From the NCBI RefSeq assembly GCF_013155125.1, contig NZ_CP053564.1:3231501-3295500 (forward strand): a stretch of DNA of 64,000 nucleotides, read 5' to 3'. Positions within the stretch are counted from its first letter, which is position 1. Each line of letters begins with the position of its first letter. Shown piece after piece: positions 21,328 through 31,690 of this stretch. Origin of the DNA: Pseudonocardia broussonetiae (GTDB lineage Bacteria; Actinomycetota; Actinomycetes; Mycobacteriales; Pseudonocardiaceae). The notes beneath the pieces were generated by a model. It made no database searches, was not told the DNA's origin, and was given only the letters and a program-made list of their open reading frames with translations. The translations under genes were made by a program, and so were the position numbers.

Positions 21328-22065
21328 ATGCGGACGGTCTGCGGCACGGCGCGGCGGGTGCAGGTGCTCGTCGGGGCCTGGCGCCCCGCCGTCGTCCCGG
21401 TGGCGGCGGTGCGGCCGCTCGCCGCGGGGCGCAACCCCCTGCTCTCCGAGCGCCTCGGCGACCAGCGCCGCGCCGGCGTGCCGCTCGACCAGGTCGACGG
21501 CACGACGTGCGGCAGCGCCGTGCTCGTGGCCCTCGCGGCGTGGGCCGACCCGGCCGAGGTGCGCCGCCTCGACGGCCCCGGCGACGACGCCCCCGACGGC
21601 CGCGCCGCGGTCGGCGCACCGGTGGCCGCGCCCGCCACCGCGCCGGTGCTCTTCGGCTCCCGCTACGACGCCCGGCAGAAGCAGGTCCACCGCGAGTCCA
21701 CGCGGTTCTGGCCGCAGGCGCTGGGCACGTCGCCGTGGGGGATGGTGGCGTGGCTGCGGCGCCACCTGCCGTCGGCGGGGCCCTACCGCGTCCGGCTCGT
21801 CGACGACGTCGACGCCCGCGACGTCGCCGGCGTCGTCGCGGCGGTGGAGTCGGCGCTGCGGTCCGGCCGGCCGGTGCCGCTGCTGGTCGGGGCGATGGTG
21901 CCGCGCCACTACGTCATGGCCGTGGGCCTGCACGAGGGCGCGTGGAAGGTCTACGAGCCCACGAGCGGGCAGATCCGCGCGGTCGACCCGTCCCTGGTGG
22001 GGCGCCGCACGCTCGGGAGGCTGCTCGGTTTCGACCGGCTGCACGCGGCGCTGCTGCCCTCCTGA
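21328..22065 (+). CDS. Putative papain-like cysteine peptidase, unknown family
   Basis: The 245-residue protein has a possible catalytic cysteine at 61 in [19 protein letters not shown], the start of a helix as in C39-like and transglutaminase-like folds. A histidine at 194 in [13 protein letters not shown] and an acidic residue at 210 in [16 protein letters not shown] lie in the usual order at the C-terminus. The first 20 residues are hydrophobic and basic, possibly an anchor. It has a GAGGGGAG ribosome site before the ATG and ends 58 nt before valS on the same strand. The triad is read by eye; it might instead be a non-catalytic relative. I know no named homologue. Confidence 0.6.
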   Translation: MRTVCGTARRVQVLVGAWRPAVVPVAAVRPLAAGRNPLLSERLGDQRRAGVPLDQVDGTTCGSAVLVALAAWADPAEVRRLDGPGDDAPDGRAAVGAPVAAPATAPVLFGSRYDARQKQVHRESTRFWPQALGTSPWGMVAWLRRHLPSAGPYRVRLVDDVDARDVAGVVAAVESALRSGRPVPLLVGAMVPRHYVMAVGLHEGAWKVYEPTSGQIRAVDPSLVGRRTLGRLLGFDRLHAALLPS

Positions 22066-22110
22066 CACCCCTGCCGAACCCTCCTGGGCAAGGGGTTCGA
22101 CGGCGGCTCG

Positions 22111-22116
22111 TAGACT
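22111..22116 (+). promoter_or_regulatory. Candidate leaderless -10 for valS
   Basis: TAGACT is seven bases before the valS GTG. No T-box or other leader structure fits in the 58-nt gap. Confidence 0.5.
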
Positions 22117-22123
22117 TGGCGGG

Positions 22124-24754
22124 GTGACCGACACCCTCCCTCCGCGCACTGCCGACCTCCCTGCCCAGTGGAACCCGGGCGAGGTGGAGGCGGGCATGTA
22201 CCAGGGCTGGGTCGACGCCGGCTACTTCACCGCCGACGCCACGAGCGACAAGCCGCCGTTCTGCATCGTCATCCCGCCGCCGAACGTCACCGGCAGCCTG
22301 CACATCGGGCACGCCTTCGAGCACACGCTCATCGACGTCCTGGTCCGGCGCCGCCGCATGCAGGGCTACGAGGCGCTGTGGCTGCCCGGCATGGACCACG
22401 CCTCGATCGCGGTGCACGCGCTCGTCGAGAAGGCGCTCGCCGCCGAGGGCACGAGCCGCCGCGAGCTCGGCCGCGAGGCGTTCATCGAGCGCACCTGGGA
22501 GTGGAAGGCCGAGCACGGCGGCGCGATCCTCGCCCAGATGCGGCGCCTGGGCGACAGCGTCGACTGGACCCGCGAGCGCTTCACCATGGACGACCGCTCC
22601 AACCGCGCGGTCCGCACCATCTTCAAGCGGCTGTTCGACGAGGGCCTGATCTACCGCGCGGAGCGGCTGGTCAACTGGTCCCCGGAGATGCGCAGCGTGC
22701 TCTCCGACGTCGAGGTCGAGCACCGCGAGGTCGAGGGCGAGCTCGTCTCGATGCGCTACGGCGACGGCGAGAACGCCGTCGTCGTCGCCACCACCCGGGT
22801 CGAGACGATGCTGGGCGACACGGCCGTCGCGGTGCACCCCGACGACGAGCGGTACGCCCACCTCGTCGGCACCGAGATCGAGCTCCCGCTGGTCGGGCGC
22901 ATGATCAGGATCGTAGCCGACGAGCACGTCGACCCGGAGTTCGGCACCGGCGCGGTCAAGGTGACGCCGGCGCACGACCCCAACGACTTCGAGATCGGCC
23001 GCCGCCACGACCTGCCGATGCCGACGATCATGGACGAGTCCGGCCGGATCAGCGGCACGGGCACCGAGTTCGACGGCATGGACCGGTTCGAGGCCCGGGT
23101 GAAGGTCCGCGAGGCGCTCGCCGCCCAGGGCCGGATCGTCGCCGAGAAGCGGCCCTACCTGCACAGCGTCGGGCATTCGAGCCGCGGCAACAAGGAGCCC
23201 ATCGAGCCGCGCCTGTCGCTGCAGTGGTGGGTCAAGGTCGGGCCGCTGGCCCAGGTCGCCGGCGACGCCGTCCGCGACGGGTCGGTCGCGGTCCACCCGA
23301 AGGAGATGGAGCCGCGCTGGTTCGCGTGGGTCGACAACATGCACGACTGGTGCATCTCCCGGCAGCTGTGGTGGGGCCACCGCATCCCGGTCTGGTACGG
23401 CCCCGACGGCGAGGTCGTGTGCCTGGGCCCCGACGAGGAGCCGCCCGCGGGCTGGACCCAGGACGAGGACGTCCTCGACACCTGGTTCTCCTCGGGCCTG
23501 TGGCCGTTCTCCACGCTGGGCTGGCCGGAGCAGACCCCGGACCTGGAGAAGTTCTACCCGACGTCCGTGCTGGTCACGGGCTACGACATCCTCTTCTTCT
23601 GGGTCGCCCGGATGATGATGATGGGCCACTACGCGATGGGCGAGCGGCCCTTCGACACCATCGCGCTGCACGGCATGGTGCGCGACCAGTTCGGCAAGAA
23701 GATGTCGAAGTCGGCGGGCAACACCGTCGACCCGCTGCAGTGGATGGACGCCTACGGCACCGACGCGCTGCGGTTCGCGCTCGCCCGCGGCGCCAACCCC
23801 GGCACCGACATGCCCATCGGCGACGACGCCGTGCTCGCCGCGCGCAGCTTCGGCACGAAGCTGTGGAACGCCACGCGCCTCGCGCTGAGCCACCACGCCT
23901 CGCCCGCCCTGCCGCTGCCGGCCGAGCCCACCGACGCCGACGCCTGGATCCTGGGGCGCCTGTCGCAGGTGCGCGAGCAGGTCGACGCGCTGCTGGAGGA
24001 CTACCAGTTCGCCAAGGCCACCGAGGCGCTCTACCACTTCACGTGGACCGAGTTCTGCTCCTGGTACCTGGAGCTGGCCAAGCCCCAGCTCGCCGACGGG
24101 GCCACCGCCGACGGCACGCGCGCCGTGCTCGGCCACGTCCTCGACGCGCTGGTGCGGCTGCTGCACCCCGTCATGCCCTTCATCACCGAGGCGCTGTGGC
24201 AGGGCCTGCACGGCGACGGCAGCTCCGTCGTCGTCGCCGAGTGGCCGACGGCGGCCGGGCGGCCCGTGGACGCCGCCGCCACCGAGCGGATCGTGGCGCT
24301 GCAGAAGCTGGTCACCGAGGTGCGCCGATTCCGCACCGAGCAGCGCGTCCCCGACAGCCGCCGCGTCGCCGCCCGCCTGGTCGGGCTCGACGAGGCCGGC
24401 CTCGGCGGGCACCGCGCGGCCATCGCGTCGCTGGTCCGGCTCGACGCGCCGGGCGACGACTTCGCCGCCACGGCCACGCTGGAGGTCGCGCTGGGCGGCA
24501 CGTCGGTCCACGTCGAGCTCGACACCTCGGGGGCGATCGACGTCGCCGCCGAGCGCGCCCGGCTGGGCCGCGACCTCGCCGCCGCGCAGAAGGAGCTCGA
24601 CGCCGCCGACAAGAAGCTCGGCAACCCGAAGTTCGTCGGGGGTGCCCCTTCGAGCGTCGTCGAGGGCATCCGCGCGCGGCGGGCCACGGCCGTCGCCGAC
24701 ATCGAGCGGGTCACCGCGCGCCTCGCCGCGCTGCCCGCCGACCCGTCGTCGTGA
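22124..24754 (+). CDS. valS: Valyl-tRNA synthetase
   Basis: The 876-residue class I synthetase charges tRNA-Val. HIGH is at residues 60-63 in [12 protein letters not shown], and KMSKS at 526-530 in [10 protein letters not shown]. The editing domain lies between ([39 protein letters not shown]). The C-terminal arm is a coiled coil ([20 protein letters not shown]) as in bacterial ValRS. The GTG at 22124 gives the normal N-terminus; the frame stays open upstream but that part is the shadow of the peptidase-like gene. It overlaps folC by four bases. Confidence 0.97.
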   Translation: MTDTLPPRTADLPAQWNPGEVEAGMYQGWVDAGYFTADATSDKPPFCIVIPPPNVTGSLHIGHAFEHTLIDVLVRRRRMQGYEALWLPGMDHASIAVHALVEKALAAEGTSRRELGREAFIERTWEWKAEHGGAILAQMRRLGDSVDWTRERFTMDDRSNRAVRTIFKRLFDEGLIYRAERLVNWSPEMRSVLSDVEVEHREVEGELVSMRYGDGENAVVVATTRVETMLGDTAVAVHPDDERYAHLVGTEIELPLVGRMIRIVADEHVDPEFGTGAVKVTPAHDPNDFEIGRRHDLPMPTIMDESGRISGTGTEFDGMDRFEARVKVREALAAQGRIVAEKRPYLHSVGHSSRGNKEPIEPRLSLQWWVKVGPLAQVAGDAVRDGSVAVHPKEMEPRWFAWVDNMHDWCISRQLWWGHRIPVWYGPDGEVVCLGPDEEPPAGWTQDEDVLDTWFSSGLWPFSTLGWPEQTPDLEKFYPTSVLVTGYDILFFWVARMMMMGHYAMGERPFDTIALHGMVRDQFGKKMSKSAGNTVDPLQWMDAYGTDALRFALARGANPGTDMPIGDDAVLAARSFGTKLWNATRLALSHHASPALPLPAEPTDADAWILGRLSQVREQVDALLEDYQFAKATEALYHFTWTEFCSWYLELAKPQLADGATADGTRAVLGHVLDALVRLLHPVMPFITEALWQGLHGDGSSVVVAEWPTAAGRPVDAAATERIVALQKLVTEVRRFRTEQRVPDSRRVAARLVGLDEAGLGGHRAAIASLVRLDAPGDDFAATATLEVALGGTSVHVELDTSGAIDVAAERARLGRDLAAAQKELDAADKKLGNPKFVGGAPSSVVEGIRARRATAVADIERVTARLAALPADPSS

Positions 24755-26211
24755 CCGGCCCCGAGGGCGAGGGGGAGGTCCCGGAGCCCGAGGACGCGGT
24801 CATCTCCCACGTCCTCGACGCCATCCGCGGCGGCGACTCGCCCGACGTCGTCCCGCCGACGTCGACGGTCGCGAGCTTCGCGGAGTTCCTGGCCGTCGAG
24901 GCCGAGCTCGACCGGCGCTGGCCCGAGACGGTCATGGAGCCCTCGACGGAGCGGATCGCGGCGCTGGTCGACGTGCTCGGCGAGCCGCACCGCGGCTACC
25001 CCGTCGTGCACCTGACCGGCACCAACGGCAAGACCTCCACCGCCCGGATGGTCGACGCGCTGCTCACCGAGATCGGCCTGCGCACCGGCCGCTACACCAG
25101 CCCGCACCTGCAGCGGGCCACCGAGCGCATCAACATCGACAACCGGCCGATCACCCCCGAGCGCTACGTCGGCGTCTACCGCGACGTGGAGCCGTTCCTC
25201 GACATCATCGACGCGAAGGCGGGCCGGCTCAGCAAGTTCGAGGTCCTCACCGCGATGGGCTTCTCGGCGTTCGCCGACGCGCCCGTCGAGGCCGGGATCG
25301 TCGAGGTCGGGCTGGGCGGGCGCTGGGACGCCACCAACGTCGCCGACGCCACGGTCGCCGTGATCACGCCGATCGGGCTCGACCACGCCGAGTTCCTGGG
25401 CTCCGACATCCTGGGGATCGCGCGCGAGAAGGCCGGGATCATCAAGCCCGGCTCCGTCGCGGTGCTCGCCACCCAGGACAAGGACGTGGCGGCGGTGCTG
25501 CTGGAGCGCTGCGTCGAGGTCGATGCCCAGGTGGCGCGCGAGGGCGCGGAGTTCGGCGTGGCCGAGCGGGAGATCGCGGTGGGCGGGCAGCGGATCGCGC
25601 TGCGCGGCCTGTCCGGCATGTACGACGACATCTTCCTGCCGCTGCACGGCGAGCACCAGGCGTCGAACGCGGCGCTGGCCCTGGCCGCGGCCGAGGCGCT
25701 CATCGGCGCCGGGCCCAAGCAGCCGCTCGACCCCGACGCCGTGCGCGCCGCGTTCGCCGGCGTCACCTCGCCCGGGCGCCTGGAGCGGCTCGCGGCCGGG
25801 CAGGGCGTGCCGACGGTCCTCGTCGACGCCGCGCACAACCCGCACGGCGCCCGTGCGCTGGCCGCCGCGCTCACCACCGAGTTCCGCTTCACGCGGCTCG
25901 TCGGCGTGCTGGCCGTCATGCGCGACAAGGACGCCCGCGGCATCCTCACCGAGCTGGAGCCCGTGCTGCACGAGGTCGTCGTCACCTCGAGCTCCTCGGC
26001 GCGCGCGATGGACGCCGACGAGCTCGGCGCGCTGGCCACCGAGGTGTTCGGGCCCGACCGCGTGAGCGTCGAGCCGGTGCTGCGCGCCGCCGTCGAGCAG
26101 GCGGGCGAGCTCGCGGAGGAGGGCGGGGAGTCCGGCGTCGGCGTCGTCGTCACCGGGTCGGTCGTCACGGCGGGGGAGACGCGCACGGTCTTCGGCAAGG
26201 AGCCGTCGTGA
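24751..26211 (+). CDS. folC: Folylpolyglutamate synthase / dihydrofolate synthase
   Basis: The 486-residue Mur-ligase-fold enzyme adds glutamates to folates. The ATP loop is [20 protein letters not shown], followed by [18 protein letters not shown], the metal region [20 protein letters not shown], and the C-terminal domain with [18 protein letters not shown]. The N-terminus has an extra acidic segment of about 30 residues before the conserved start, as in other actinobacteria. GTG at 24751 overlaps the valS stop (GTGA) and the stop overlaps the next gene in the same way, so valS, folC and DUF4233 form a coupled unit. Confidence 0.95.
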   Translation: MTGPEGEGEVPEPEDAVISHVLDAIRGGDSPDVVPPTSTVASFAEFLAVEAELDRRWPETVMEPSTERIAALVDVLGEPHRGYPVVHLTGTNGKTSTARMVDALLTEIGLRTGRYTSPHLQRATERINIDNRPITPERYVGVYRDVEPFLDIIDAKAGRLSKFEVLTAMGFSAFADAPVEAGIVEVGLGGRWDATNVADATVAVITPIGLDHAEFLGSDILGIAREKAGIIKPGSVAVLATQDKDVAAVLLERCVEVDAQVAREGAEFGVAEREIAVGGQRIALRGLSGMYDDIFLPLHGEHQASNAALALAAAEALIGAGPKQPLDPDAVRAAFAGVTSPGRLERLAAGQGVPTVLVDAAHNPHGARALAAALTTEFRFTRLVGVLAVMRDKDARGILTELEPVLHEVVVTSSSSARAMDADELGALATEVFGPDRVSVEPVLRAAVEQAGELAEEGGESGVGVVVTGSVVTAGETRTVFGKEPS

Positions 26212-26612
26212 CGGCTCCCGACCCTTCGGCGACCCCGGCCCCACCGGACCCGATGAAGGGGATCCGGGGCGTCTTCGCGGCCACGCTGGTCCTCGAGTCG
26301 ATCGTGGTCCTGCTGGCGCTGCTGGTGCTGCCCAAGTTCGGCGGCGGCGCCACCGCCCCCGCCGTCCTCGCCATCACGGCGGTGGCCGTCGGCATGATCG
26401 TCGCCGCGGGGCTGCAGCGGCGGCCGTGGGGCCTCGGGCTCGCGCTGGCGCTGCAGGTCGCCGTCCTGCTGTGCGGGTTCCTGGTGCCGGCCCTGGTGAT
26501 CGTGGGGGTGGTGTTCGTGCTGGTCTGGGCGGGCCTGCTGCTCCTGCGCCGCGACGTGGCCCTGCGGATGGAGCGCGGCGAGCTGCCGAGCCAGCAGGTA
26601 CGCGAGCCGTAA
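26208..26612 (+). CDS. DUF4233 membrane protein
   Basis: The 134-residue protein has four hydrophobic helices (FAATLVLESIVVLLALLVLP, VLAITAVAVGMIVAAGL, WGLGLALALQVAVLLCGFLV, LVIVGVVFVLVWAGLLLL). It corresponds to the DUF4233 family that sits between folC and ndk across actinobacteria. The function is unknown. GTG at 26208 overlaps the folC stop (GTGA). Confidence 0.88.
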   Translation: MTAPDPSATPAPPDPMKGIRGVFAATLVLESIVVLLALLVLPKFGGGATAPAVLAITAVAVGMIVAAGLQRRPWGLGLALALQVAVLLCGFLVPALVIVGVVFVLVWAGLLLLRRDVALRMERGELPSQQVREP

Positions 26613-26647
26613 GGAGCACCGGGGGCCGGACGCGGCAGGATCGGCTC

Positions 26648-27211
26648 GTGACCCTCCTCCGCCGCCCCGTCGTGCTGACCGGGCTCGGCGTCGCCGCCGT
26701 CCTCCTCGTCGTCGCGCTGTCGGTGTTCCAGCCGTGGAAGCTGTTCGTCGACCGCACGGTGGACGAGGCGCTGCCCGTGGCCGTGGCCGCGGCCCCGGTC
26801 GCCGCGGCACCGGTCGCCGCCGCACCCGTCGCCGCGCCCGCCGTCGCGTCCGGGCCCGTGGAGCTCGCGCGCGGGGAGCTGATCAGCCACGAGCACGCCA
26901 GCAGCGGTGCGGTGGTGCTCCTGGAGCTGCCCGACGGCTCGCGCGTGCTGCGGCTGGAGGACCTCGAGACCAGCGACGGCCCGCAGCTGGAGGTGTGGCT
27001 GACCGACGCCCCGGTGGTCGAGGGCCGGGCGGGCTGGCACGTCTTCGACGACGGCGCGCACGTGGAGCTCGGCGAGCTCAAGGGCAACATCGGCAGCTCG
27101 AACTACCCGGTCCCGGCGGACGCCGACCTCGACGCCCTCACCAGCGTCAGCATCTGGTGCGACCGGTTCGACGTCTCCTTCGCCGCGGCGGAGCTGCGTC
27201 CGGTCGCCTGA
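26648..27211 (+). CDS. DM13-domain membrane-anchored protein
   Basis: The 187-residue protein has one N-terminal helix ([20 protein letters not shown]), then an Ala/Pro/Val linker with [16 protein letters not shown], and an extracytoplasmic DM13 domain: [52 protein letters not shown], and [18 protein letters not shown] with the conserved cysteine. DM13 domains are proposed to take part in redox or electron transfer. CAGGAT lies six bases before the GTG, possibly a leaderless promoter. It is inserted between DUF4233 and ndk. Confidence 0.82.
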   Translation: MTLLRRPVVLTGLGVAAVLLVVALSVFQPWKLFVDRTVDEALPVAVAAAPVAAAPVAAAPVAAPAVASGPVELARGELISHEHASSGAVVLLELPDGSRVLRLEDLETSDGPQLEVWLTDAPVVEGRAGWHVFDDGAHVELGELKGNIGSSNYPVPADADLDALTSVSIWCDRFDVSFAAAELRPVA

Positions 27212-27265
27212 GCACCGCACCCCGTCCGGGGTGACGGCGGTGCGGTCGGCCGCAGAGCCCCTCGC

Positions 27266-27271
27266 TACCCT
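27266..27271 (+). promoter_or_regulatory. Candidate leaderless -10 for ndk
   Basis: TACCCT is seven bases before the ndk GTG. No -35 is evident and there is no ribosome site between them. Confidence 0.5.
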
Positions 27272-27278
27272 CGTCCGC

Positions 27279-27689
27279 GTGACTGAACGCACCCTGGTCC
27301 TCGTCAAGCCCGACGGCGTGGAGCGCAAGCTCGTCGGCGAGGTCCTCGCCCGCATCGAGCGCAAGGGCCTGCACCTCGTGGCCCTCGAGCTCCGCACCGT
27401 CGACCGCGAGACGGCCTCCCAGCACTACGCCGAGCACGACGGCAAGCCCTTCTTCGAGTCCCTCCTGGAGTTCATCACCTCCGGCCCGGTGCTCTCGGCC
27501 GTGGTCGAGGGACCCCGCGCGATCGCGGCGTGGCGCCAGCTCGCCGGTGGCACCGACCCCGTCGAGAAGGCCACGCCCGGCACGATCCGCGGCGACTTCG
27601 GCCTGGAGACCCAGTTCAACCTGGTCCACGGCTCGGACTCGCCCGAGTCCGCCGCCCGGGAGATCAAGCTCTGGTGGCCGAACCTCTGA
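27279..27689 (+). CDS. ndk: Nucleoside diphosphate kinase
   Basis: The 136-residue enzyme balances nucleoside triphosphates through a phospho-histidine. It shows [20 protein letters not shown] at the N-terminus, [20 protein letters not shown], and the active-site histidine in [17 protein letters not shown]. Length and ending (LWWPNL) are normal. The GTG at 27279 is preceded by a -10-like TACCCT with no ribosome site, suggesting leaderless translation. A GNAT gene starts within its last codons. Confidence 0.97.
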   Translation: MTERTLVLVKPDGVERKLVGEVLARIERKGLHLVALELRTVDRETASQHYAEHDGKPFFESLLEFITSGPVLSAVVEGPRAIAAWRQLAGGTDPVEKATPGTIRGDFGLETQFNLVHGSDSPESAAREIKLWWPNL

Positions 27690-28186
27690 TCCGCCTGCGG
27701 TCCGAGCCGCCGCCGGTGGAGCAGCTGCACCGGCTGTGGCTGGCCGTCAGCCGGGCGGGCGGGGCCGTGAACTTCCTGACCGACTCCCCGGAGTCCGAGA
27801 TCCGCACGGCCGCGGAGGCCGCCGTCGCCGAGGTCCGGTCCGGCGAACTGGCCCTGCTCACCCTCGACGACGGGCCGGCGCTGGTCGGCACCGTCTTCCT
27901 GCGCCCGGGCACCGGTCCGCGCATGACCCACCGGGCCGACGTGGTCCGGCTGATGGTCGACCCCGGCCTCCAGGGCAGGGGGTGGGGCGGCGCCCTGCTC
28001 GACGCGGCCGCCGCGCACGCCCGCCGGCTCGGGCTCCGCCAGCTGCGCCTCTCGACCCGCGGCGGCACCGCGCTGCCCGCGTTCTACGCCGCCCGGGGTT
28101 GGACCGAGGTCGGCGTCTTCCCCGACGCCCTGCAGCTGCACCCCGGGGAGTTCCGCGACGAGCACTGGTTCCAGCTCGCCCTCTAG
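27674..28186 (+). CDS. GNAT family N-acetyltransferase
   Basis: The 170-residue protein has the acetyl-CoA loop in [20 protein letters not shown] and the C-terminal [13 protein letters not shown] of GNAT enzymes. GTG at 27674 overlaps the ndk end by 16 nt, so it is probably co-transcribed with ndk. The substrate is not predictable. Confidence 0.82.
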   Translation: MAEPLIRLRSEPPPVEQLHRLWLAVSRAGGAVNFLTDSPESEIRTAAEAAVAEVRSGELALLTLDDGPALVGTVFLRPGTGPRMTHRADVVRLMVDPGLQGRGWGGALLDAAAAHARRLGLRQLRLSTRGGTALPAFYAARGWTEVGVFPDALQLHPGEFRDEHWFQLAL

Positions 28187-28226
28187 CAGCTCCGGAACGT
28201 CCAAGGCGGGTGTCGGGGGTGGCGGT

Positions 28227-28232
28227 TACCGT
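28227..28232 (+). promoter_or_regulatory. Candidate leaderless -10 for the ABC operon
   Basis: TACCGT is six bases before the ATG at 28239, without a recognisable -35 or ribosome site. Confidence 0.45.
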
Positions 28233-28238
28233 GCCTGC

Positions 28239-29162
28239 ATGGGGGACGGACTGGTCCAGGCCCGCGGCCTGAGCAAGCGCTTCGGGGAGTTCGAGGCGGT
28301 GCGCGGCATCGACGTCGACGTCGCGCCGGGGGAGGTCTTCGGGTTCCTCGGGCCCAACGGCGCCGGCAAGTCGTCGACGATGCGGATGGTGGCGTGCGTG
28401 TCGCCGCGCACCGGCGGCACGCTGCAGGTCCTGGGGATGGACCCCGACGTCGACGGCCCGCGGATCCGCGCCCGGATCGGCGTCGTGCCGCAGCTCGACA
28501 ACCTCGACGCCGAGCTCACGGTCCGCCAGAACCTGCAGGTCTACGGGCGCTACTTCGGGCTGTCGAAGCGGCACGTGCGCGGCAAGGCCGTCGAGCTGAT
28601 GGAGTTCGCACAGCTCACCGACCGCGCCGACGACGCGGTGGAGCCGCTGTCGGGCGGCATGAAGCGGCGGTTGACGATCGCGCGCGCCCTGGTCAACGAC
28701 CCCGAGCTGCTGCTGCTCGACGAGCCCACCACGGGGCTCGACCCGCAGGCCCGCCACCTGCTGTGGGAGCGGCTCTACCGGCTCAAGCGCGAGGGCGTCA
28801 CCCAGATCATCACCACGCACTACATGGACGAGGCCGAGCAGCTGTGCGACCGGCTCGTCGTCATGGACGGCGGGGTGATCGCCGCCGAGGGCTCGCCCGC
28901 CGAGCTGATCGAGCGCCACGCCACCCGCGAGGTGCTGGAGCTGCGGTTCGCCCCGGAGGACCGGCCCCCGGCCGACGCGTTCGCCCGCGTGGCCGACCGC
29001 GTGGAGGAGCTGCCCGACCGGCTGCTGCTCTACACCGCCGACGGCGAGCGCACGCAGGCCGAGGTGGCGGCCGCGGGGCACCACCCGCTCTCGGCGCTGG
29101 TGCGCCGGGCGTCGCTGGAGGACGTGTTCCTGCGGCTCACCGGCCGGACGCTGGTCGACTGA
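28239..29162 (+). CDS. ABC-2 exporter, ATP-binding subunit
   Basis: The 307-residue subunit has Walker A GPNGAGKSS, Q-loop region VVPQLDNLD, signature LSGGMKRR, Walker B LLLLDEP and the H-loop in TTHYMDEAE. The C-terminal extension ending in SLEDVFLRLTGRTLVD is typical of NodI/DrrA-type drug or lipid exporters. It is followed by two permease genes with one- to four-base overlaps, together making a complete exporter. The substrate is unknown. Confidence 0.92.
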   Translation: MGDGLVQARGLSKRFGEFEAVRGIDVDVAPGEVFGFLGPNGAGKSSTMRMVACVSPRTGGTLQVLGMDPDVDGPRIRARIGVVPQLDNLDAELTVRQNLQVYGRYFGLSKRHVRGKAVELMEFAQLTDRADDAVEPLSGGMKRRLTIARALVNDPELLLLDEPTTGLDPQARHLLWERLYRLKREGVTQIITTHYMDEAEQLCDRLVVMDGGVIAAEGSPAELIERHATREVLELRFAPEDRPPADAFARVADRVEELPDRLLLYTADGERTQAEVAAAGHHPLSALVRRASLEDVFLRLTGRTLVD

Positions 29163-30001
29163 TGGCCGTCGTCCCCGCGGGTGTCCTCGCCCCGCGCTCC
29201 ACCGGCCGCGTCCCGTCCTGGCCGCGCGGCGTGCTCATCGTCGTCGAGGGCTTCTGGACCTGGTACCGGCGCAACTGGCGGGCCACCGCCGTCTCGTCGG
29301 TGCTGCAGCCGCTGCTGTTCCTGCTCGCGTTCGGGGTGGGGTTCGGCTCGCTCGTCGCCGGCGGCGGGCAGGCCGCGCAGGCCACCGGCGGCGCCCCGTA
29401 CCTGGTGTGGCTGGCGCCCGCGCTGCTCGCGGTGTCGGCCGTGCAGAGCGCCGCGTTCGAGTCGACCTACCCGGTGCTCTCGGCGTTCAAGTGGCAGCGG
29501 GTCTACCACGCGATGGCGGCGGGGCCGATCACGCCGGCGCAGATCGCGCTCGGGCACCTGTCCTGGACCGTCGCGAAGATGGCCCTGTCCGGTGCGATCT
29601 ACGTCGCGGTCATCGCCGTGTTCGGCGGCGTCGTCGGGCCGGGGATCGTGCTGTCGCTGCTGGCGGCCGTGCTCACCGGCGCGGCCGTGGCGTCGCTGGT
29701 GATGGCGTTCGCGTCCACCGTCGAGAACGAGGGCGGGCCGTTCAACGCGCTGTTCCGGTTCGTCGTCATCCCGATGACGCTGTTCTCGGGCACGTTCTTC
29801 CCCGTCGACCGGCTGCCCGAGTGGATCCGCCCGCTCACCGTCCTCTCGCCGCTGTGGCACGGCACCGAGCTCGCCCGCGACGCCGCCCTCGGCGTGTGGC
29901 GCCCGCTCGCCGTGCTCGGGCACACGGCGGTGCTGCTCGGGCTGCTCGCCGTCGGGACCGTGCTGGTCACGCGGCTCTACCGGCGGAGGCTGACGCGGTG
30001 A
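29162..30001 (+). CDS. ABC-2 exporter permease 1
   Basis: The 279-residue permease has six hydrophobic segments and the ABC-2 pattern VVIPMTLFSGTFFPVDRLPE followed by LSPLWHGTELARDAALG. This is the NodJ/DrrB-like family. The ATG shares its first base with the end of the ATPase gene stop. It is one of two different permeases in this operon, so the exporter is probably a heterodimer. Confidence 0.9.
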   Translation: MAVVPAGVLAPRSTGRVPSWPRGVLIVVEGFWTWYRRNWRATAVSSVLQPLLFLLAFGVGFGSLVAGGGQAAQATGGAPYLVWLAPALLAVSAVQSAAFESTYPVLSAFKWQRVYHAMAAGPITPAQIALGHLSWTVAKMALSGAIYVAVIAVFGGVVGPGIVLSLLAAVLTGAAVASLVMAFASTVENEGGPFNALFRFVVIPMTLFSGTFFPVDRLPEWIRPLTVLSPLWHGTELARDAALGVWRPLAVLGHTAVLLGLLAVGTVLVTRLYRRRLTR

Positions 30002-30807
30002 CGGGGGCGGTCGGGATGCTGCGGCTCATGCCGGGCACCAACTACGCGGGGCGGCCCGGCGTGCTGCTGGAGCGCTCGGCGATCGTGTCGCGGCGGGGCT
30101 GGCTGGCGTTCGTGTCCGGGTTCTTCGAGCCGGTGTTCTACCTCGTGGCGATGGGGCAGGGGCTCGGGTCGCTGGTCGGCACGCTGCCCGGCCCCGACGG
30201 CAGCCCGATCAGCTACGCGGCCTTCATCGCGCCCGGGCTGCTCGCGGCGTCGGCGATGAACGGGGCGGTGTTCGACTCCACCTTCAACGTCTTCTTCAAG
30301 CTCAGGTACGCCAAGCTCTACGACGCGATGCTGGCCACGCCGCTCGGGCCGGTCGACATCGCCCTGGGCGAGATCGGCTGGGCGCTGATCCGCGGCGGGC
30401 TCTACGCGCTCGGCTTCCTCTCGGTCATGGCCGGCTTCGGGTTGCTCGTCTCGCCGTGGGCGCTGCTCGCGCTGCCCGCCGCGCTGGTGGTGGCGTTCGC
30501 GTTCGCCGCGGTGGGGATGGCGGCCACGTCGTTCATGCGGTCCTGGCAGGACTTCGACCTGGTCACGCTCGCGATCCTGCCGATGTTCCTGTTCTCCACC
30601 ACCTTCTACCCGCTCTCGGTGTACCCGCCGGTGCTGCAGACCGTGGTGCAGTGCCTGCCGCTCTACCACGCCGTCGAGCTGATGCGGGGCCTCACGACCG
30701 GGGCGGTGCACGTCGGGATGCTCGGCAACCTGGCCTACTTCGGGGTGATGATCGTCGTCGGGGTGGCGGTCGCGGCCCGGCGGCTCGACGCGCTGCTCCT
30801 GCGGTAG
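29998..30807 (+). CDS. ABC-2 exporter permease 2
   Basis: The 269-residue permease has six hydrophobic segments and the same ABC-2 end pattern (MFLFSTTFYPLSVYPP, then LPLYHAVELMRGL). Its N-terminal part carries NYAGRPGVLLERSAIVSRRG, typical of the second subunit of NodJ-type exporters. GTG at 29998 overlaps the permease 1 stop (GTGA). Confidence 0.9.
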   Translation: MTGAVGMLRLMPGTNYAGRPGVLLERSAIVSRRGWLAFVSGFFEPVFYLVAMGQGLGSLVGTLPGPDGSPISYAAFIAPGLLAASAMNGAVFDSTFNVFFKLRYAKLYDAMLATPLGPVDIALGEIGWALIRGGLYALGFLSVMAGFGLLVSPWALLALPAALVVAFAFAAVGMAATSFMRSWQDFDLVTLAILPMFLFSTTFYPLSVYPPVLQTVVQCLPLYHAVELMRGLTTGAVHVGMLGNLAYFGVMIVVGVAVAARRLDALLLR

Positions 30808-30882
30808 CGCGACGCGCCGGGTACTGCGCCCGTCGGGCGACTCGGGTGGCCGGGGCCGTCGGATCGGGGCGATGATGGCCCT

Positions 30883-31674
30883 ATGACCGTCACGTCCCGG
30901 CGCTCCGCCACCAGCGACCTCGTCCGGAGCTCCACCGTGGCGGTGCTCGCGGTCGTGCAGATCGTGGTGTCCGCCCTCGGGGGCAGCGGGACGGTCGGCG
31001 AGTCGGTCGGCGTCGTCGCCCGTGACTACGCCACGCCGCTGCTCGCCGCCGGCTGGGCGTTCTCCATCTGGGGCCTCATCTACCTGGGGTTCCTCGCCTA
31101 CGCGGGCTACCAGCTCCTCCCGTCGCAGCGCGGCCGCCAGGTGCACCGCACCACGGGCTGGTGGCTCGTCGCGTCGGCCGTGCTCAACCCCGCGTGGATC
31201 CTCGCGTTCGGGGCGCGCTGGGTGCCGGTCGCCGAGCTGCTCATCATCGCGCTGCTGGTCTGCCTGGCGGTCGTGTTCGGCCGGCTCAGCCGCGAGCCCG
31301 CCTCCGGGGTGCTCGAGCGGGTGGTCTTCCGCGGGTCGATCGCGCTCTACACCGGGTGGGTCTCGCTGGCCACGGTGCTCGGCACCGCGTCCACCGGTGT
31401 GTGGGCCGGGCTCCCGGGCACCGGAGCGCTGGCGACCATCGCCGCCGTCGTCGTCCTGCTGGCGGCGGCCGCGATCCTGATGTGGGTCGTGCTGTCGGGC
31501 ACGGCCGTCGTCGGCTACACGGCCGCGGCCGTGTGGGCGCTGTCCGGGATCGCGCTGAACGAGCCGCCCGCCGCCGTCGCCGCCACCGCGCTCGTCGCGA
31601 TCATCGCGGTGCTGGCCGCCACCGCCCGCCGCATCACCACGGCGGGCAACCCGGTGCGCGCGGCCTTCGGCTGA
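30883..31674 (+). CDS. TspO/MBR-related tryptophan-rich membrane protein
   Basis: The 263-residue protein has about eight hydrophobic segments. AAGWAFSIWGLIYLGFLAYA, YQLLPSQR, WWLVASAVLNPAWILAF and YTGWVSLATVLG match the long actinobacterial group related to tryptophan-rich sensory proteins (TspO). TspO binds porphyrins and cholesterol in other organisms; the role of this longer group is not established. It stands alone between the ABC operon and a convergent membrane protein gene. Confidence 0.75.
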   Translation: MTVTSRRSATSDLVRSSTVAVLAVVQIVVSALGGSGTVGESVGVVARDYATPLLAAGWAFSIWGLIYLGFLAYAGYQLLPSQRGRQVHRTTGWWLVASAVLNPAWILAFGARWVPVAELLIIALLVCLAVVFGRLSREPASGVLERVVFRGSIALYTGWVSLATVLGTASTGVWAGLPGTGALATIAAVVVLLAAAAILMWVVLSGTAVVGYTAAAVWALSGIALNEPPAAVAATALVAIIAVLAATARRITTAGNPVRAAFG

Positions 31675-31690
31675 CCCTCCCGCCCGGGCG

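Noticed and set aside
22066..22123. T-box leader for valS
   Set aside because: The gap is only 58 nt and a -10-like hexamer lies seven bases before the start, which leaves no room for a leader.
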